A stretch of 64,000 nucleotides of DNA, from positions 12,934,954 through 12,998,953 of the forward strand of contig CM039502.1 of assembly GCA_022432975.1 (NCBI GenBank), in the 5' to 3' direction. The first letter of the stretch is position 1; each line of letters opens with the position of its first letter. The notes beneath the pieces are model-generated. The model searched no databases, had not been told where the DNA came from, and worked only from the letters and a program-made list of their open reading frames with translations. This DNA comes from Begonia masoniana. Lineage: Eukaryota; Streptophyta; Magnoliopsida; Cucurbitales; Begoniaceae. Shown piece by piece: positions 42,870-56,678 of this stretch. Made by a program: the position numbers and the translations under genes.

Positions 42870-44583
42870 GGTAATGGAAATGATAATTATCGATTTGAAT
42901 CCTGTACTATACATTTTTTTTTTCAATTTGCCATCTGTACTAAAAAAACTCGACAAACCGAACCATGTACTTTAATTCTGTTATCAATTTTGATCATCTA
43001 TCAACAATTTCATTAAACCCTCATTTAAAAAATTACCAAACGTTTTTAGATTCAGTTGAAATTTTTACCCAATGTTCACTACTTAATGATAAGATAATAT
43101 GAAAATGTTCGTAATTTTTAATATATTTACGATTTATTGTAATTTTATTTTATTATTTTATAACAATATTATAATAAATCATACAAATTTTAGAAAATCA
43201 CAAAAAAATTTCTATTATCTACCCATGATAGGTGGAACATGTGAAAATGTTTTCAAATAAATCAAATATCATTTGGTAGTTTTTTAAAAATTAATTTATA
43301 AAGTAAAGAAGAAACTAAGATTAATTTAAAAAGGTAATTATCAATTTGAACCCTGTACTATACACGTTTTTTCAATTCGCCCCCTGTACTAAAAAAACCG
43401 ACAAACTGAACCCTGTACTTTAATTCTGTTATCAGTTTTGACCTTCCATCAACAATTTCATTAAATCCTCATTTAAAAAACTACCAAACGGTCTTGGATT
43501 CAGCTGAAATTTTTACCACATATTCACTACTTAATGGGAAGATAATCTGAAATTCTTTGTGATTTTTTAATACATGTACGATTTATGGTAATTTTATTTT
43601 AGTATTTTATAAAAATATTATAATAAATCATACAAATTTTAGAAAATCACGAATTTTTTTTATTATCTACCCATGATAGATTGAACATGTGGAAATTTTT
43701 TCAAATAAATCAAATATCGTTTTTTAGTTTTTTAAAATTAATTTATAAAGTAAAGAATAAACTAAGATTAATTTAAAGAAATACCAAAAGATATTAGATT
43801 TATTTGAACATTTTTCCACATATTCACCACATTATGGGTAGATAATAGAAAAAGTTTCGTAATTGTTTAAAACTTGTATGATTTATTATAATATGTTTAT
43901 AAAATACTAAAATAAAATTATAATAAATCGTACATGTATTAAAAAATCATAAAAATTTTTAGATTATCTTTTCATTAATTAATGAACATGTAGTAAAAAT
44001 TTTAACTGAATCCAAGATTGTTTGATAGTTTTTTCAATGAGGGTTTAATGAAATTGTTGATCGAAGGTCAAAACTGATAATAGAATCAAAGTACAAGGTT
44101 CGGTTTGGCAGTTTTTTTAGTATAGGGGGTAAATTGAAAAAACGTGTATAGTACATGGTTCAAATTGATAATTATCCTTTAAAAAAATATCAAATGATAT
44201 TTGATTTATTTGAAACATTTTTCACATGTTCAATCTATCATGGGTAGATAATAGAAAGAATTTTCGTGATTTTTTAAAATTTGTATGATTTATTATAATA
44301 GTTTTATAAAATACTAAAATAAAATTACAATAAATCGTAAATGTGTTAAAAAATAACGAAAATTTTCAGATTATCTTCTCATTAAGTAGTGAACACGTGG
44401 TATAAATTTTCACTGAATCTAAGATCGTTTGATAATTTTTTAAATGAGTGTTTAATGAAATTATTGATAGAAGGTCAAAATTGATAACATAATTAAAGTA
44501 GAGGATTCGATTTGCCGGTTTTTTTAGTACAGGGGGCGAATTGAAAAAAAGTGTATAATACAGGGTTCAAATCGATAATTACC
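42870..44583. mobile_element. outer long-TIR MITE, interrupted by an inner copy
   Basis: The ends are inverted copies: ATAATTATCGATTTGAATCC and CTGTACTATACA on the left correspond to GTGTATAATACAGGG and TTCAAATCGATAATTACC on the right. Inner arms contain ATTCACTACTTAATG and ACGATTTATTGTAATTTTAT motifs. The left half runs to 43332 and the right half from 44178, with the related inner element between them. I could not fix the outer left end or a TSD exactly. Confidence 0.7.
43333..44177. mobile_element. inner long-TIR MITE, 845 bp
   Basis: The left end GGTAATTATCAATTTGAACC mirrors the right end GGTTCAAATTGATAATTATCC. It is flanked on both sides by TTTAAAAA (43325-43332 and 44178-44185), an 8-bp match, so 8-9 bp TSDs. 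It shares its internal palindromic sequence with the outer element and sits in that element's centre. Confidence 0.75.
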
Positions 44584-45282
44584 CAAATAATATTATCAGA
44601 CAAAAATCCTCCGACTCTACTTTGGTAAGTTCTCAGGGGTTATTTTTGGAAGAAAAACGCTGTCGCATGGATGATTCCCAACATGGCTAAATTGCTCACG
44701 TTCCGTAAGTTACGGTCTATTTTGTTCAAACTTGCTCAATTAATTGTTCTTTGATTCTTTTTTATTTTTGATGAATTCAGATAGAACTCGGTCGTCAACA
44801 AATCTTTGGAATCGTAAAAAAGTCTCATATTCGTGAGGTTTTTTAAACATAGTTATTTACTACTTCACACCAATCACCGTTTTTCGATGATAGCTATCTC
44901 ATGCACATTCTTTAAGAACTTGGTCTTGTACAACAACTCTCGCGTATAATTGCTAGGTAGGATCGACGATAAGTAAGTTGGACGGAAACAAGGGCAGTCC
45001 AATCTCATCAATGGGTAGTAGTGTCACAACGTTCTTTACAAACCCGACACTAACACCTTCAATCCGAGCTACGGTGCATACGAGACAAAATCAAGACAAT
45101 AGCTTCTAGACACGTATGCAAAGGCCGATGAAAAATACGATAAATACTTGTTGTTGAGAAACTATACAAAAAAGGCTACCATGCAATAATGCATCATAGA
45201 AAACAAGTAAACCCTCTTTTCTCTTTTTTTTCCCCTCTTACTAAAGTCGATGTACAATTTAGCATCTTACATTTATGTGATG
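44584..45282. other. spacer downstream of PRAF gene
   Basis: No gene is seen. The region nearest 45282 is probably 3' UTR of the minus-strand PRAF gene. Confidence 0.4.
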
Positions 45283-48200
45283 TTAGCTTGAATTCATATA
45301 CCCTTCGATATCATACTTTCGATACACTATCGTTTGCTTCGTCTCCCACCATTTCTCCGCTTCCTTTTCCGAAAACCGTTTTCGACTGCAACAAAAACAA
45401 GAGAAAGTTAACAATTACGATTTAGAGCGAATCAGATAATAAACGTGCATATTTGATGATTTTTCCAAAATGTTTTCTTTCCAAAAACTATTTTATCGAA
45501 AGAGTTTTTGAAAACACTTTTGAGAAGCAACAATGTACCTAAATCTAACTCTCTTGAGTCCCTTTTTCCCACCAGCCAAAGTTGTGAATGTGAGATAAAC
45601 TCCAGGTTCAAATTGTTCTATCCATTCGCACTTAGAATGTTTAGTTCCGGTGTTTTTCGAGGCTGTTCCGGTTGTTTCCAGATCCTGCACTGATGAACCA
45701 TTACGATTTACCGGAGGGTTTCTCATGACCAATGATTTTATCGTGTCGGAGAAGACGATCGGAGAATTGGCTAGACTGTCTTCTACTTGTGCATTTGTGG
45801 GTAAATGAATTTCTGGGGGCAAAGAAGAAGCATCAAACTCGGGAACTCTCTCTGAACAAGGACTGTTCTGTAAATCCGAGACACTATAAGCTTTTTCCGA
45901 CATCGCATGAAGCTGCAACAATAACGAGATAAATAAGTAATAATTATTGAAAAGATAATAACATAATTATCAAAGAAGAGATCGAAATACTTTTATGAAT
46001 CACACGAAAATCAGATAAACTTCGATAAAACACGAAGAACAACATAGAAATCACGCTAATATGCAGAAAAGAAACATAGAGTGAGAAGTTTCTATGAAAC
46101 CGAATAAAAGTATCAAATGTTAAAAGAGTAACTTTTATGATTACCCTTAATGCCAAAGCTTCGATGACCTCTTTCGCTGCCTTGCATTTGGCAGCTTCAT
46201 CCCTTGCTATCGACCAAGTTTCCTTGATTTTCTCGTTGAATTCTTTGATCTTCTTGCTTCGAATTTCACATTGTGCTTCAAGGCTCCTAGCCTTTAAAAC
46301 AGAAGAGAAATCTAAGACATTGTTCGTCTAACATACAAAAAAAGACAAATTGGCAAAAAACCGAGATAGAAAAATTACCTCTGCTCTAAGTTTTTTCAAT
46401 TCTTCGTTCAACATATCATTTGGCTTGAAAGTACATTTTTTGGCTTTTACAACACCAGAAATCGGCGATTCTGATGAAATTTTAGCGTCAGATGCTTGTT
46501 TATTGGATGGAAGTCCAAACGAGCTTTCTCTACAATAATGTCCATTAAAAATAAATGGACAAGGAACTTGTCCCCATCGGATCCGGTCCTTTTCATCATC
46601 CCCCCTGCCTTTCGACGCCTTATCAACCTCGATTTCTTCCTCACAAGATCGCTTAAACAACATTATTTGTCCATATTTAGAAGCTTCAATTCCTCCCTCT
46701 TCTCTCTCTAATCTCTGCACCTTATGAAAACAAGAATCACAAACCCGATACGCTTTACCATTGTTTGGTGCAAGAGAAGCCTTGAGCGTCTTTTTACTAC
46801 TACACGTTCGACAGAAGAGAAGACCACAGTTATAGCAATTGTGCTTCTTCCTCGTAAACCCGAAGGGCAATTTACATCCATTGCAAGTCGATTGATCGTT
46901 TGAAGACACTGATTTATGCAAGCATATAGCAGCGGTGAAATTCGAACCACAAGTTATACTTTCCACCTGTCGATTTCGCAGAGCCTCAACAAGAACTGGC
47001 GAGGTTCTATCTCCAACGTCACCTAATCCCAATTGTCCATTTGAATTTTTCCCCCATGTATAAACAGTTCCTCTCAATGTCAAAACGGAAATATGATACG
47101 ATCCAGAAGAAATCACCTTGACAACCTCTTCTTTGAGCCTCCCCTCGACTACTGTTATGGATTTGTCTTTAGAGTCAGGATTTCCTAGCTGCCCGTGCAT
47201 CGAACTTCCCATTGTATAAACCTTTCCCGCATTTGTAAGCACGACAGTTAACATTATTCCACAAGAAACTTGAACAAAATCGAATTCGAGAAGCCGAGAA
47301 ACACAAGTAGGGAAAAGTTTTCTCTCATCATCTGCATGGCCGAGCCTCCCTCGATCGCTATCACCCCATGTAAATAATTTTCTTCCACCATTCTTGAATT
47401 TGAAACCATCAGCAACAACTTCAACAATAGCAGCTGTATGCCAAGATCCACACGCGACTGAAGTTACACATAGGCCTCGTAAAGACTCAACTTCTTTGGG
47501 TTGATCAATGCTTTGGAGATCCCCATGGCCAAGAACGCCAAAAGTTCCATCTCCGTAAGTAAACAATCTCCCCGAGCTCGATACAATCGCAATGTGCCAT
47601 TCCCCACAAGCGACATTTATTACGCTTACGCCATCCAAAGGGCCTGAAAGCTTACAAGGAAGCCAAGGATTTCTGGCTCCACCAAAAGTGTTATCTCCCC
47701 AAGTAAAAACTTCACCGGTATTCGTTAAAGCGCAAGTTTGATATTCTCCACACTCAACAGATTTAGTGATCCCGCTGAGGGAGTCAATCATTTTCGGTCG
47801 ATTCACGTCCATGTTGATTTTATGTCCTAGCCGACCACCTTCTTCCTTACCCCAACAGAAGAGATCCCCTTGTTTGGTAACAAGAGCAGCATGTTTCCCA
47901 CCTAACGACACACTGTCAACATTCAGCATCACAGTCGACTCGAGAACTTTGGGTAATAAAGCATCCATTGGAGACCCGCCATGGCTACTCGAGTAACGGG
48001 CCCCACCGGCTATCAATCCGCCTTCAATTCCTTCTCCCCATATCATAACATCCTTTAACATCTCCTTCTTCTCGGTTAGTGGCGATCCAGAAGTAGGTGC
48101 AATAAATCTGTTTGAACTCTTTTCATGTAATGATTCAGGGTTTTAGTGAGCTTCTTTTCCTGAATGTGTTAGGCTCGGAGCATGGTGGGTAGAGTTTCGA

Positions 48201-50740
48201 GGAGTTGACTCCGCCTTGACTGTCCGATGTGATCGAATCAGAAGGATGAAAACTGTTGGAAGAATGTGACAAGCCATCGGAAAGGCACCTGTCTGAAACC
48301 GAAAAGGAAGGACTGCTACACATGTTCTGCATCTTCACAATAATCAATTTGTCATCATAATTTACAAGGTCCGACGTATAAAGAAACAACATAATTAACA
48401 TCAATCTAGAATGAGTCAAAAATCACCACAATCATGTCTATCATTTGATTGTCAGTCAACAAGATAATTCAGAGACAGTAAGAACAAAAATTTAATGGCA
48501 TTCTACAAACTCTCTAGCTCTGATAAAATCAGAAAAAGAAACCAAAGAGAAAGAATGATGTTCACAAAGAATAGAAATTGAACATCTAATTTGAATGCTT
48601 CATCCAACCATTAAAATCATAGTTTTTGGAGTAGAAGATAATCGAAACCTAATTCCACTTGAAGTTACATCCAGAAATAATCAAAAAATTCCAAACAAAT
48701 TCTAGAGTCATAGGAGACAAATTCCTGAGTCGTAGGAGACACGCTACTGACGGATCAGAAGACATGCTATGACGGAATCGTTTTCAACATTTCATTTCAC
48801 AGTTACTCCAAAAGACAATCAATCAATACTATTGTACTATGTTTCAAACATATGCTTCAAAATTAGATTACAAAAACCTGAGAAAAATCCACAGCGCCTT
48901 CCAGAAGTCCAAGATTATGCTTTCTTCGGATAAAACCGGCAGGACTACTCACACACGATTGAATCTTACTTCTCTGACTATCAAATGCTTCGGAACTGTG
49001 ATTTCTCGATATTACAGCTTTCAAGCCAACAAACCAAAAATCAGCTTGCTGTTTGTCCTTGCATATCTTTGTAGAACATTAACAAGGAGTAATAAGAAAA
49101 AAATTAAGCTTTTAATCACGTGAAAATTCATAAATTTAAGGCAAAAACAAGTATTACCAGATCAAGGGAGCGTTCCCCATCGGAATAAATAAGCGAAAAA
49201 GAGTGAGACTCTTTTGCCGGGTGAAGTTGCCTCTGAAACCGTAACTTCAACAAGATAAAGAGTATGAATAGCAGTGAATATTTCATTAAATATATATAAC
49301 TATGAAATTGATAGAAACTTCCTTCTATTTACAATATACAGCGTTTTGTTTTGCTGTTTATACTTACAGTCTTCTGTCCAGGTACAATCTTCAAAACTGT
49401 GCTTAATTTCAACTGTTTTTCTTCGTCTCCAGAGTACCAAATCAAATATTTCTCGTCCTGAAACCAAAAAAGAAAATTGAAAATTTGAGAGTTTGCAGTG
49501 TACTCCATGATGTTTTATCAGCAATATACAACCATGAGTCAAGCAGAAAAGAATAATTCTAATAGTATATATTCTTGAAAATAAAATGCCACATTATCGT
49601 AAAAATAGACCATTTGGGAAACCTTTTTCCACAAAATTTATAGAATTGTATAATATTTTGTCTGCTACTCGAGCTATATTTATGATCTATCGAAGATCAC
49701 ACGGTCTTATAACTGCTAAAACGAAATGATAGAAACTTTGATTAGCATGCAAACAAAAAATAAGATTTGACTTAAGACACTTACCATGGAAAGTCGGAAA
49801 GGGCAGAATTTCGGCTTTCCCTTCCGTCTGCATTTCAGCAGATAAGCGCCCTTCTTCATAGACACAGTTGCCTGTAAACACAAGTTATAGTGGGTGAGAT
49901 AGAGCAAGAGAGAAAGAGATTATAACGAGAGAAACAAAATGTTCATCTACAAAAATTAAACTGTTTAATTCCTCAAAGGGCAGTATAGAACATTACATAA
50001 TCATTGAAATCAAATCTCTCGATTTCTCTACCAAAAAAGCAACAGAAATGTTTACATGATTGCCTTAAAGTTTTCTCTGATGGCATGTAAACTTGATTAT
50101 GATCCTTATCGGATGAACACTTACTCATTTATGCAAATTCCCGCTCACATAATATATCAAAACATTTAGAAAAAATTAGTAGACGTGGAAAAATCAACCA
50201 GCAATCCCTCTCTTCCATTAATATAAATCCACTAAAAAAATGCTCATAATAGAAAATCAATCATTGTCAATGTGTTTGACCGAGTATTATTGATCAAAGA
50301 AATCAGAAAGGGGATTGACCTTTGAAACAAAGACCTTCTAAACATACATTCCAGATCACATATGCAATACTAAATTACCCAGAATGAGAGAGTAGTTAAA
50401 CTCACAGACTAGTGATGAAAATATACAAGTAAGAACAAATATATGCATTAGAAAAATTGAAAACCATTGAAATAAAACGCAATGCCTAAAGAGACTAATA
50501 CCCAGAAATTGGCATCTACATTGGACTAAAATTCCCCTCATGGACAGAGAGTGAACTCTCTACTCGAATTCAGTCAAGAAACAGAAGGGAAGAAAAAAAC
50601 AATAACAGTCAGTGATCGAGACAATAACATTTTTTGGAGAAAAAAAAGGTGGAAAAATGGAAAGAGAAGAAGCAGAAACAGCAGCAGACCTGTTCAACAG
50701 CTCTGTCGAGAGGAACAGCGAGCCAAAATTGTTCCCCCAT
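45283..50740 (-). pseudogene. PRAF: PRAF-type PH-RCC1-FYVE-BRX gene with two frameshifts
   Basis: PRAF proteins bind phosphoinositides through PH and FYVE domains and carry an RCC1 beta-propeller linked to small-GTPase regulation. Exons in coding order: 50690-50740, 49785-49871, 49368-49457, 49158-49232, 48878-49066, about 46379-48326, 46145-46291, 45539-45912, 45283-45386. The first five give the PH domain (KPKFCPFRLS, LKLSTVLKIVPGQKT, ERSLDL). The large exon gives RCC1 repeats (CGEWHIAIVSSSGRLFTYGD) and FYVE (GFTRKKHNCYNCGLLFCRTC). Then come a coiled coil and BRX (FEPGVYLTFTTL). One surplus C (about 48136-48139) shifts the frame before the RCC1 part. One surplus G (about 45359-45360) shifts the last BRX segment, giving an early stop at 45311-45313. 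The frame from 48061 stays open for 561 codons to the donor at 46378. Either the gene is decaying or these are sequence errors. Confidence 0.88.
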
Positions 50741-51150
50741 TTTCACGCAATCAATCTCTCATCGAAGAGAGAGTTTTGCAGAGTTTGAAGTAGAAAAATG
50801 GGAAGGTCTGGATTTGGGATTACCCACAAGCAAACTTTAACAGAGGAATGTGTGAAAACCAAGTTTGCAGACAAAGACGCCTTCCCATACTCAGCACAGA
50901 GCCGCAGAGCAATAAAATTGTAGAGAGAGAAAGAGAGAGAGAAACAGCTGCAATAAATTTTGATTATTTTTGTTGATTTCTCTTTTCATTTAATGCCTCT
51001 TTTCTCTCGCTTTCTCTCTCTAACTCTTCCCTTTTTAGAGTGAATCTGTTCTTCCATTACTGTTTATTCACTTCGTAGTTCGTGCAGAGAGAGAGAGAGA
51101 GAGAGGAAGAAGGAAGAATACTGTAAAGCCATATGAGCCAATAAAAAAGT
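50741..51150 (-). promoter_or_regulatory. PRAF 5' UTR and promoter region with GA repeats
   Basis: Upstream of the PRAF start on the minus strand there are CT/GA-rich tracts at about 50920-50945 and a (GA)n run at 51085-51105, with other TCTCTC stretches at 51001-51030. GAGA-type repeats are frequent in plant 5' UTRs and core promoters. No convincing TATA box was placed. Confidence 0.45.
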
Positions 51151-53570
51151 AGACAAAATAATAATAAGAAAAACCCAATTGCACGTGTAGATCCATCCCC
51201 CTATTACATGCAATTTCAATTTTTTTAATTATTTTAAATTTTTAAAACAATTTATTAATAATTAATACTACATTTACTATTTAACAATTATTTAGTAATA
51301 TATAATATAATAAATTATAAATAATTAAAATAAATTTATAATTTCACCTATCAATATTTGTCACTTCAAAAAATAAGAATAAATAATATTTCTTTACTAA
51401 AAATTGATATAGTCACACGTCTTCTTTGTAGTATTTTATGTTGGTCGAGTTAATAAATTCGGTCGCATTGCGACCTTTGAAGTTATTTTATTTGTTAGTT
51501 TAATTTATAAGAAATAATTCTCAATTTTTATTATTTTGAGTTGAAAAAAAAGAAAAATAATTGTAATTTTACAGCAAAAATAAAAATAAAAATAAAAATA
51601 TTTAAGATATTGTATGAATAAAATATGACAAAAAGTTCTTAAAGTGGGAAACCAGAATTACAGAAGCTGGAAAAAAGCCGAAATTTATGAACTTCCTTTC
51701 AGAAACCAACGGTAAAAAGGGTAATGAATAATCCTTACTATTATAATTATTTAAACTATTAGATTTAAATACGTTCTTTCACGTGTAAATTTTTTATTGG
51801 GTAGTTAAAAAGCACACGTGTCAGTTTTGAAACATAACACATGAACTTGTCACGTAAAAACATGCAAAATGGGACTTAAATTTCTGCAAGAAATGAAGAA
51901 ATTAATGGCTCTGATAATGGTAAAATTATTAAGATCTTAAAAGAAAAGGTTGAAGATGAGCTGTGATCTCTGGCAATTGCTGCTCCTATTGGACTTTTTT
52001 GGCTTGACTTTTCCTATCCTTGTTTATGACTTTTTTAACCATACTACACCTTTTTATTTATTTATTTCTTTTTTTAAAAAAAAATTATATGTTTTTCTTT
52101 TAAAGTTTGGATTTTAAGCTCCATTTTTACGTGACTTGGATTAATTATTTTAATTTTCGTACAATTTGGTCGTTTAGCAAGGTCTAGAATCATGAAATAA
52201 TTTAATCGTGAGGTAACATAACATGATGTGTCTTTATGCATTTAGAAAACTTTCGAGTGACACGTCATACTCGTTGGACAAGACCCTTCATCTACTTAAC
52301 CCAATGTTCGAGTGTCACGTATGATTATTGTTTAATAATTTAGTTTTCAAACTATATAGTATATGCACATACTTGGTTTCGTAAGTTCGGATAATCACTC
52401 AGTAAATATCTTAGGAATGAATATTATAATATAAGATGCTGCAGCAGGCTTTATGTACTTTTCGAGTTCACATCCAATGAACAATGACCAATGTTTTGGA
52501 ACCCTAGAAGTGACAGACGATTTGTAATTTATTTTTATAAAGTATGATTTGAAAGGCACTTTGTCACGACCTACCCTTGTATAAGTTTTTAATCCTCATT
52601 ATATATATATGTGCATGAAGAATATAGGGCAGTTCGAAGAAGCAAAAACCACGTGCCTAAGTTAGGTCTCTTGCTAGTGTCTCTAATTAAATGTCTATCT
52701 AATAAATTAATTACAAATGTTGCACCATATTTATTGCTTTTAATATTTATGAAAATAACTTGTGTATAATTATGCATTTATTAGGGTTAAATATAAGGTT
52801 AACGTGGAAAGTAGGAACTCTATAATCTACTCTAAAGGGTTGTATTTAGGGAAGGCTATATAATAGTAATCTCAATCATGGTCTATTTAGTTAAAAGGTT
52901 GGACATGGGTAGTGCCACAGTCCAAGAGTTGTTGAACTTTTTGCACCGAAATGGATTCAATGATCGTGAACGGAGTATAGAGACCTCTCTCTCTGAACCA
53001 TCACCCTCAGTTGGATCCCAAATGTCGCCTTTAGGAAAGCTCTCAAAATTAAGGTGAACACATGATCAAGGAGTTTCTCTTCTTCAAGTATCTTTTAGTA
53101 CCTTGGAGCATCTTTCTATTTATAGAGGCTTGTGGCTAATAACTCTAGGCCACTAGGCCAATAATATATGAGTACCAAGTGTAAAACCGAATCACAAACA
53201 CGAATCACAAAGACTAAGCAATCACAAAACCATACAACACATGCTCCTCTTGACCTGGACCATGCGCATGCCACATAACCCTCGTTCAAACAAGGACTTA
53301 GTTGAGATGTCGCCAACTTGCTTCCATTCGATTTTTTTTTTGCCCAAATTTGAATTTGAAATTGGCTACCTGAAATCTCCCTCAACGATCAAGATTCCCA
53401 TGGTAGTGAGCCAACAACTTGGGTTTCACGCTTGACAATTGAACACTTACCCGTCTGTGAAATTTGCTCTAGCGTTCACCTGCCTCGGGTTGTCGTCCCA
53501 ATTCGAATTTTGAATTGGCCCACCCGCGCTCAATCCAGCTCACTAATATGTGCCTCGTTGGTGTTCTAAC
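51151..53570. other. intergenic AT-rich spacer
   Basis: No gene is supported. The part from about 52900 to 53570 is less AT-rich and contains phrases such as CAATTCGAATTTTGAATTGG that look like old repeat DNA, but no ends, motifs or frames are recognisable. Confidence 0.45.
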
Positions 53571-55003
53571 TGTTGACTTAAATAGTGTTTAAGTTTAAAT
53601 ATGTTTTTGATGATGTGTTTTGTATGATCAGTGATGTAATTTGATTATGTTTAATATCTAAGAATAATGAGTTATGCATTTGAATTTAATCGGTTGGAAA
53701 TACCCTTGGAAAGGGTATTTTAGTTTTCTAACAATTGTGGCTAAGTGTACAGGGCTAAATAGTTTAACAGGGCTGAAAACGAATAAAAACAATGTACATC
53801 CATCGGTGATGTAGAAAAGAAGATATCATCCGATAGGAAAACGACAAAAAGCAAAGTCGTTCAAAGACTACATCTTCCGCCAGCTACACGATAAAGGCGG
53901 AGTCTGTCGAAGAGTTACGTCTACCGATAGCTCTTTGGAGAAGACCTCATCCGCCAGCTAAACGACAAAAATGAAGTCGTTCAAAGAATATCATCCACTG
54001 GCTCTTTGAAGTTCAACACCGTCCAGTAGCTAAACGACAAAAGTGAAGTCGTTCAAAGCCTAAGTCTTCCGCCAGCTAAACGACAAAGGCGGAGTACTTC
54101 AAGGAACAACATCTTCCGCCAGCTTTTTGAAGCCACGTCTTCCGATAGCAGTTCAGCTTGTTAAAGCTACGTTTTCCGATAGCGGTTCAAGACTTCACTG
54201 CTACATCTTTCGATAACGGTTCGGTTTTCTACAGTACAAGGTTTTAAAGCTAAATCCACCGACAGCGGTTCAAGCTCTTAAAGATACATCTACCTATGAA
54301 CAGAGTCTTCAGCCAAATTTGAATATACCGCAAAGCAACAGTGACCGTGCCCAAAGCTTTAACTTCTGACCATTAATGGCGAAGCACGATAGCAACTTCA
54401 GGATGCAACGGCTATCTACTTTGTACGGATGCTGCTCCAACGGTAACAAAGTTTCCACATTCGGATAAGGAGTATTCAATACCTAGAGCCGATTGCAGAC
54501 AGAGTATTTAAGCCAAGAAGGTAGTTCGAAGGAACAACTTTTGCAAAATCTACTACTGAGCCTTAACGAGCGAAATTTTTGAATACTCTGTATTTTTCTT
54601 CTACACCTCTCGATTCTAGAACTTGAGATTTAATTTTTGAGATAGTGTAGTTTGTGCAAACAATTTACAAACTCACAATTCTGTACAAAGCAGTGGATTG
54701 TCGCCCGTGAAGAACAATCCAGATCCGTGTAAGGTAGTAGATCGACGCCCGGAAAGTTCGATCTTGTTTTCTCGTGAGGAGAAGGTTAAGAATCTTCAAG
54801 GGGGTGTCTTGGAGCATGGACGTAGGCAAGTTTAGCCGAACCACGTTAAAAATCATGGTGTCAATTTCTCTCTCTCTCACTCTACTTTATTTGATTGCTT
54901 GCTATTAGCTTAGAAGTTTTTAGACAAGAGAGAAACTGATTAGATTAACAAATTAAGTTTAAAAGTCTAATTCACCCTCCTCTTAAACAATCTCGATCCT
55001 TCA
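53571..55003 (+). repeat. 5' LTR of copia C
   Basis: The 1433-bp LTR runs from TGTTGACTTAAATAG to CGATCCTTCA. U3 (about 53790-54300) is full of short motifs such as CTTCCGCCAGCTAAACGACA and GAAGTCGTTCAAAG in varied order, different from the U3 motifs of A and B. The TATA-like TATTTAAG is at 54505-54512. The R-U5 part resembles that of A. Confidence 0.88.
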
Positions 55004-55005
55004 AT

Positions 55006-55018
55006 TGGTATCAGAGCG
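55006..55018 (+). other. primer binding site of copia C
   Basis: TGGTATCAGAGCG follows the LTR after AT. Met-tRNA type. Confidence 0.85.
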
Positions 55019-55097
55019 AGGTTAAATATTGTCTAAGCTGTTTTCTAGAAATTATTGTCATAGTTGTGACTTAGATATATACTTTGATATAGCTAAA

Positions 55098-56678
55098 ATG
55101 ACATTCAACACAAACTCTACTCAAGTAGAAGGCCAGTCTACCACTAGACTTCCGTTCTTTGATGGTAACGATTATGTGTACTAGAAGTCTAGAATGAGGA
55201 TATATGTTCAAGCTGTGGACTATGAATTATGGAATAATATAGAAAGTGGTCCATACATAGCTTTTAAAATAGAGAATAATGTTAGGATTCCCAAAGCATC
55301 ACACGAACTAAATGATACAGACAAAAAGAACTTGAGCTTAAATGCCAAGGCAATAAATACCCTATACTGTGCTCTAAATAGAGATGAAATTAATAGAGTA
55401 CAAGGGTGTGAGAGCGCCCAAGAGATTTGACGCCTATTAGATATCACACACGAGGGTACAAATAAGGTGAAAGAGAGCAAACTGAATATGCTTGTACACG
55501 AGTATGAGCTATTTTCAATGCTAAAGATGAATCTGTCTCTTCTATGTTTACAAGATTTACTAACATAACCAATGGCCTAAAAGCTCTTGGTAAATCATAT
55601 TCGTGTGAAGAACAGGTCAGGAAGATTCTTAGATGTCTTCCAAGGAGTTAGCAGCTGAAGGTGACTGCAATTCAGGAAGCAAAGGACCTCAAAGTCCTAA
55701 AGCTTGTGGAACTCATTAGATCTCTCATGACGCATGAGATCACAATGAGGACAAACGAAAAGGAGGACCTCAAGGAGAAAGAAGTCACAAAGAAAAAGGA
55801 CATTGCACTGAAAGCCTCCTTAAGCAAACATGAAGTGTCTGATGAAGAAGAAGAAGAAGATGATGAGGACATTGCTCTTATCACTAGGAGATTCAGCAAG
55901 TTCCATCAAAGAAAGAGGATGCAAGGAAGAAGATTTCCAAAGGGTGAAAAGTTACAAAGAGAAAAGGAAATCACGTGTTTCGAGTGTGGGAAGCCTGGAC
56001 ACATGAAGGCAGACTGTCCACAAGCGAAGAAAAATCTCAAGAAGTTTAAGAAGAAGGCTATGAAGGCCACTTGGGATGACAGTGAAGATGACACCTCTTC
56101 AGAAGAGGAAGAGGTTGCCAACCTGTGCTTCATGGCACATGAAGATAAGGTCATTTCTTCTTCCTCCAGTACCTTAAGTGATAATGAGAGTGAAAATGAT
56201 GATGGTGAGCTAATTAATGCTTTTAATGATCTAGTTAAGCAATTTGGTATGCTTAAGACTAAATATAATTTGTTGAAAAAGGAAAATGTTAGTCTGATTG
56301 AAAAGCATGCTAAAGAAGTTGACTCACATAAAAAAGAAATTAGTGATCTGAAAAGTAAAAATGAAGATTTGAATAATATCATTTTGAAATTTACCAATGG
56401 CACCAAATTATTTAAGATGTTATTAGGTAGTCAGAGAGCAAATTTTGACAGAGCAGGTTTAGGTTATGACAAGTCTAATAAAAAGAAAGCTTTTAAGAAT
56501 TTCTTTGTTAAATCTACTGTTTGCCATGCGTGTAATGAAGTAGGACATAAATCCTTTGAGTGTCCTTTAAAATCAAACAATATCAAATCTGGCAGTAAAC
56601 TACAATAGGTTCCTAAGGGGACCAGGCCTAACACTAGGACCCAAAAGATTTGGGTACCTAAGAAGACCAATTTATTAT
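55098..56678 (+). pseudogene. copia C gag, multiply broken
   Basis: ATG 55098 (MTFNTNSTQVEGQS) starts the gag shared with A and B. Stops at 55182-55184 (TAG), 55428-55430 (TGA), 55649-55651 (TAG) and 56606-56608 (TAG) all replace Trp codons of the sister copies. A one-base loss lies near 55520. From 55661 the frame is open for 315 codons: Lys/Glu-rich linker, CCHC knuckle (CFECGKPGHMKADC), acidic segment, coiled coil and second knuckle (CHACNEVGHKSFEC). Not functional. Confidence 0.9.

Noticed and set aside
42489..42956. 155-codon minus-strand frame
   Set aside because: It overlaps the end of a MITE and low-complexity sequence. No motif.
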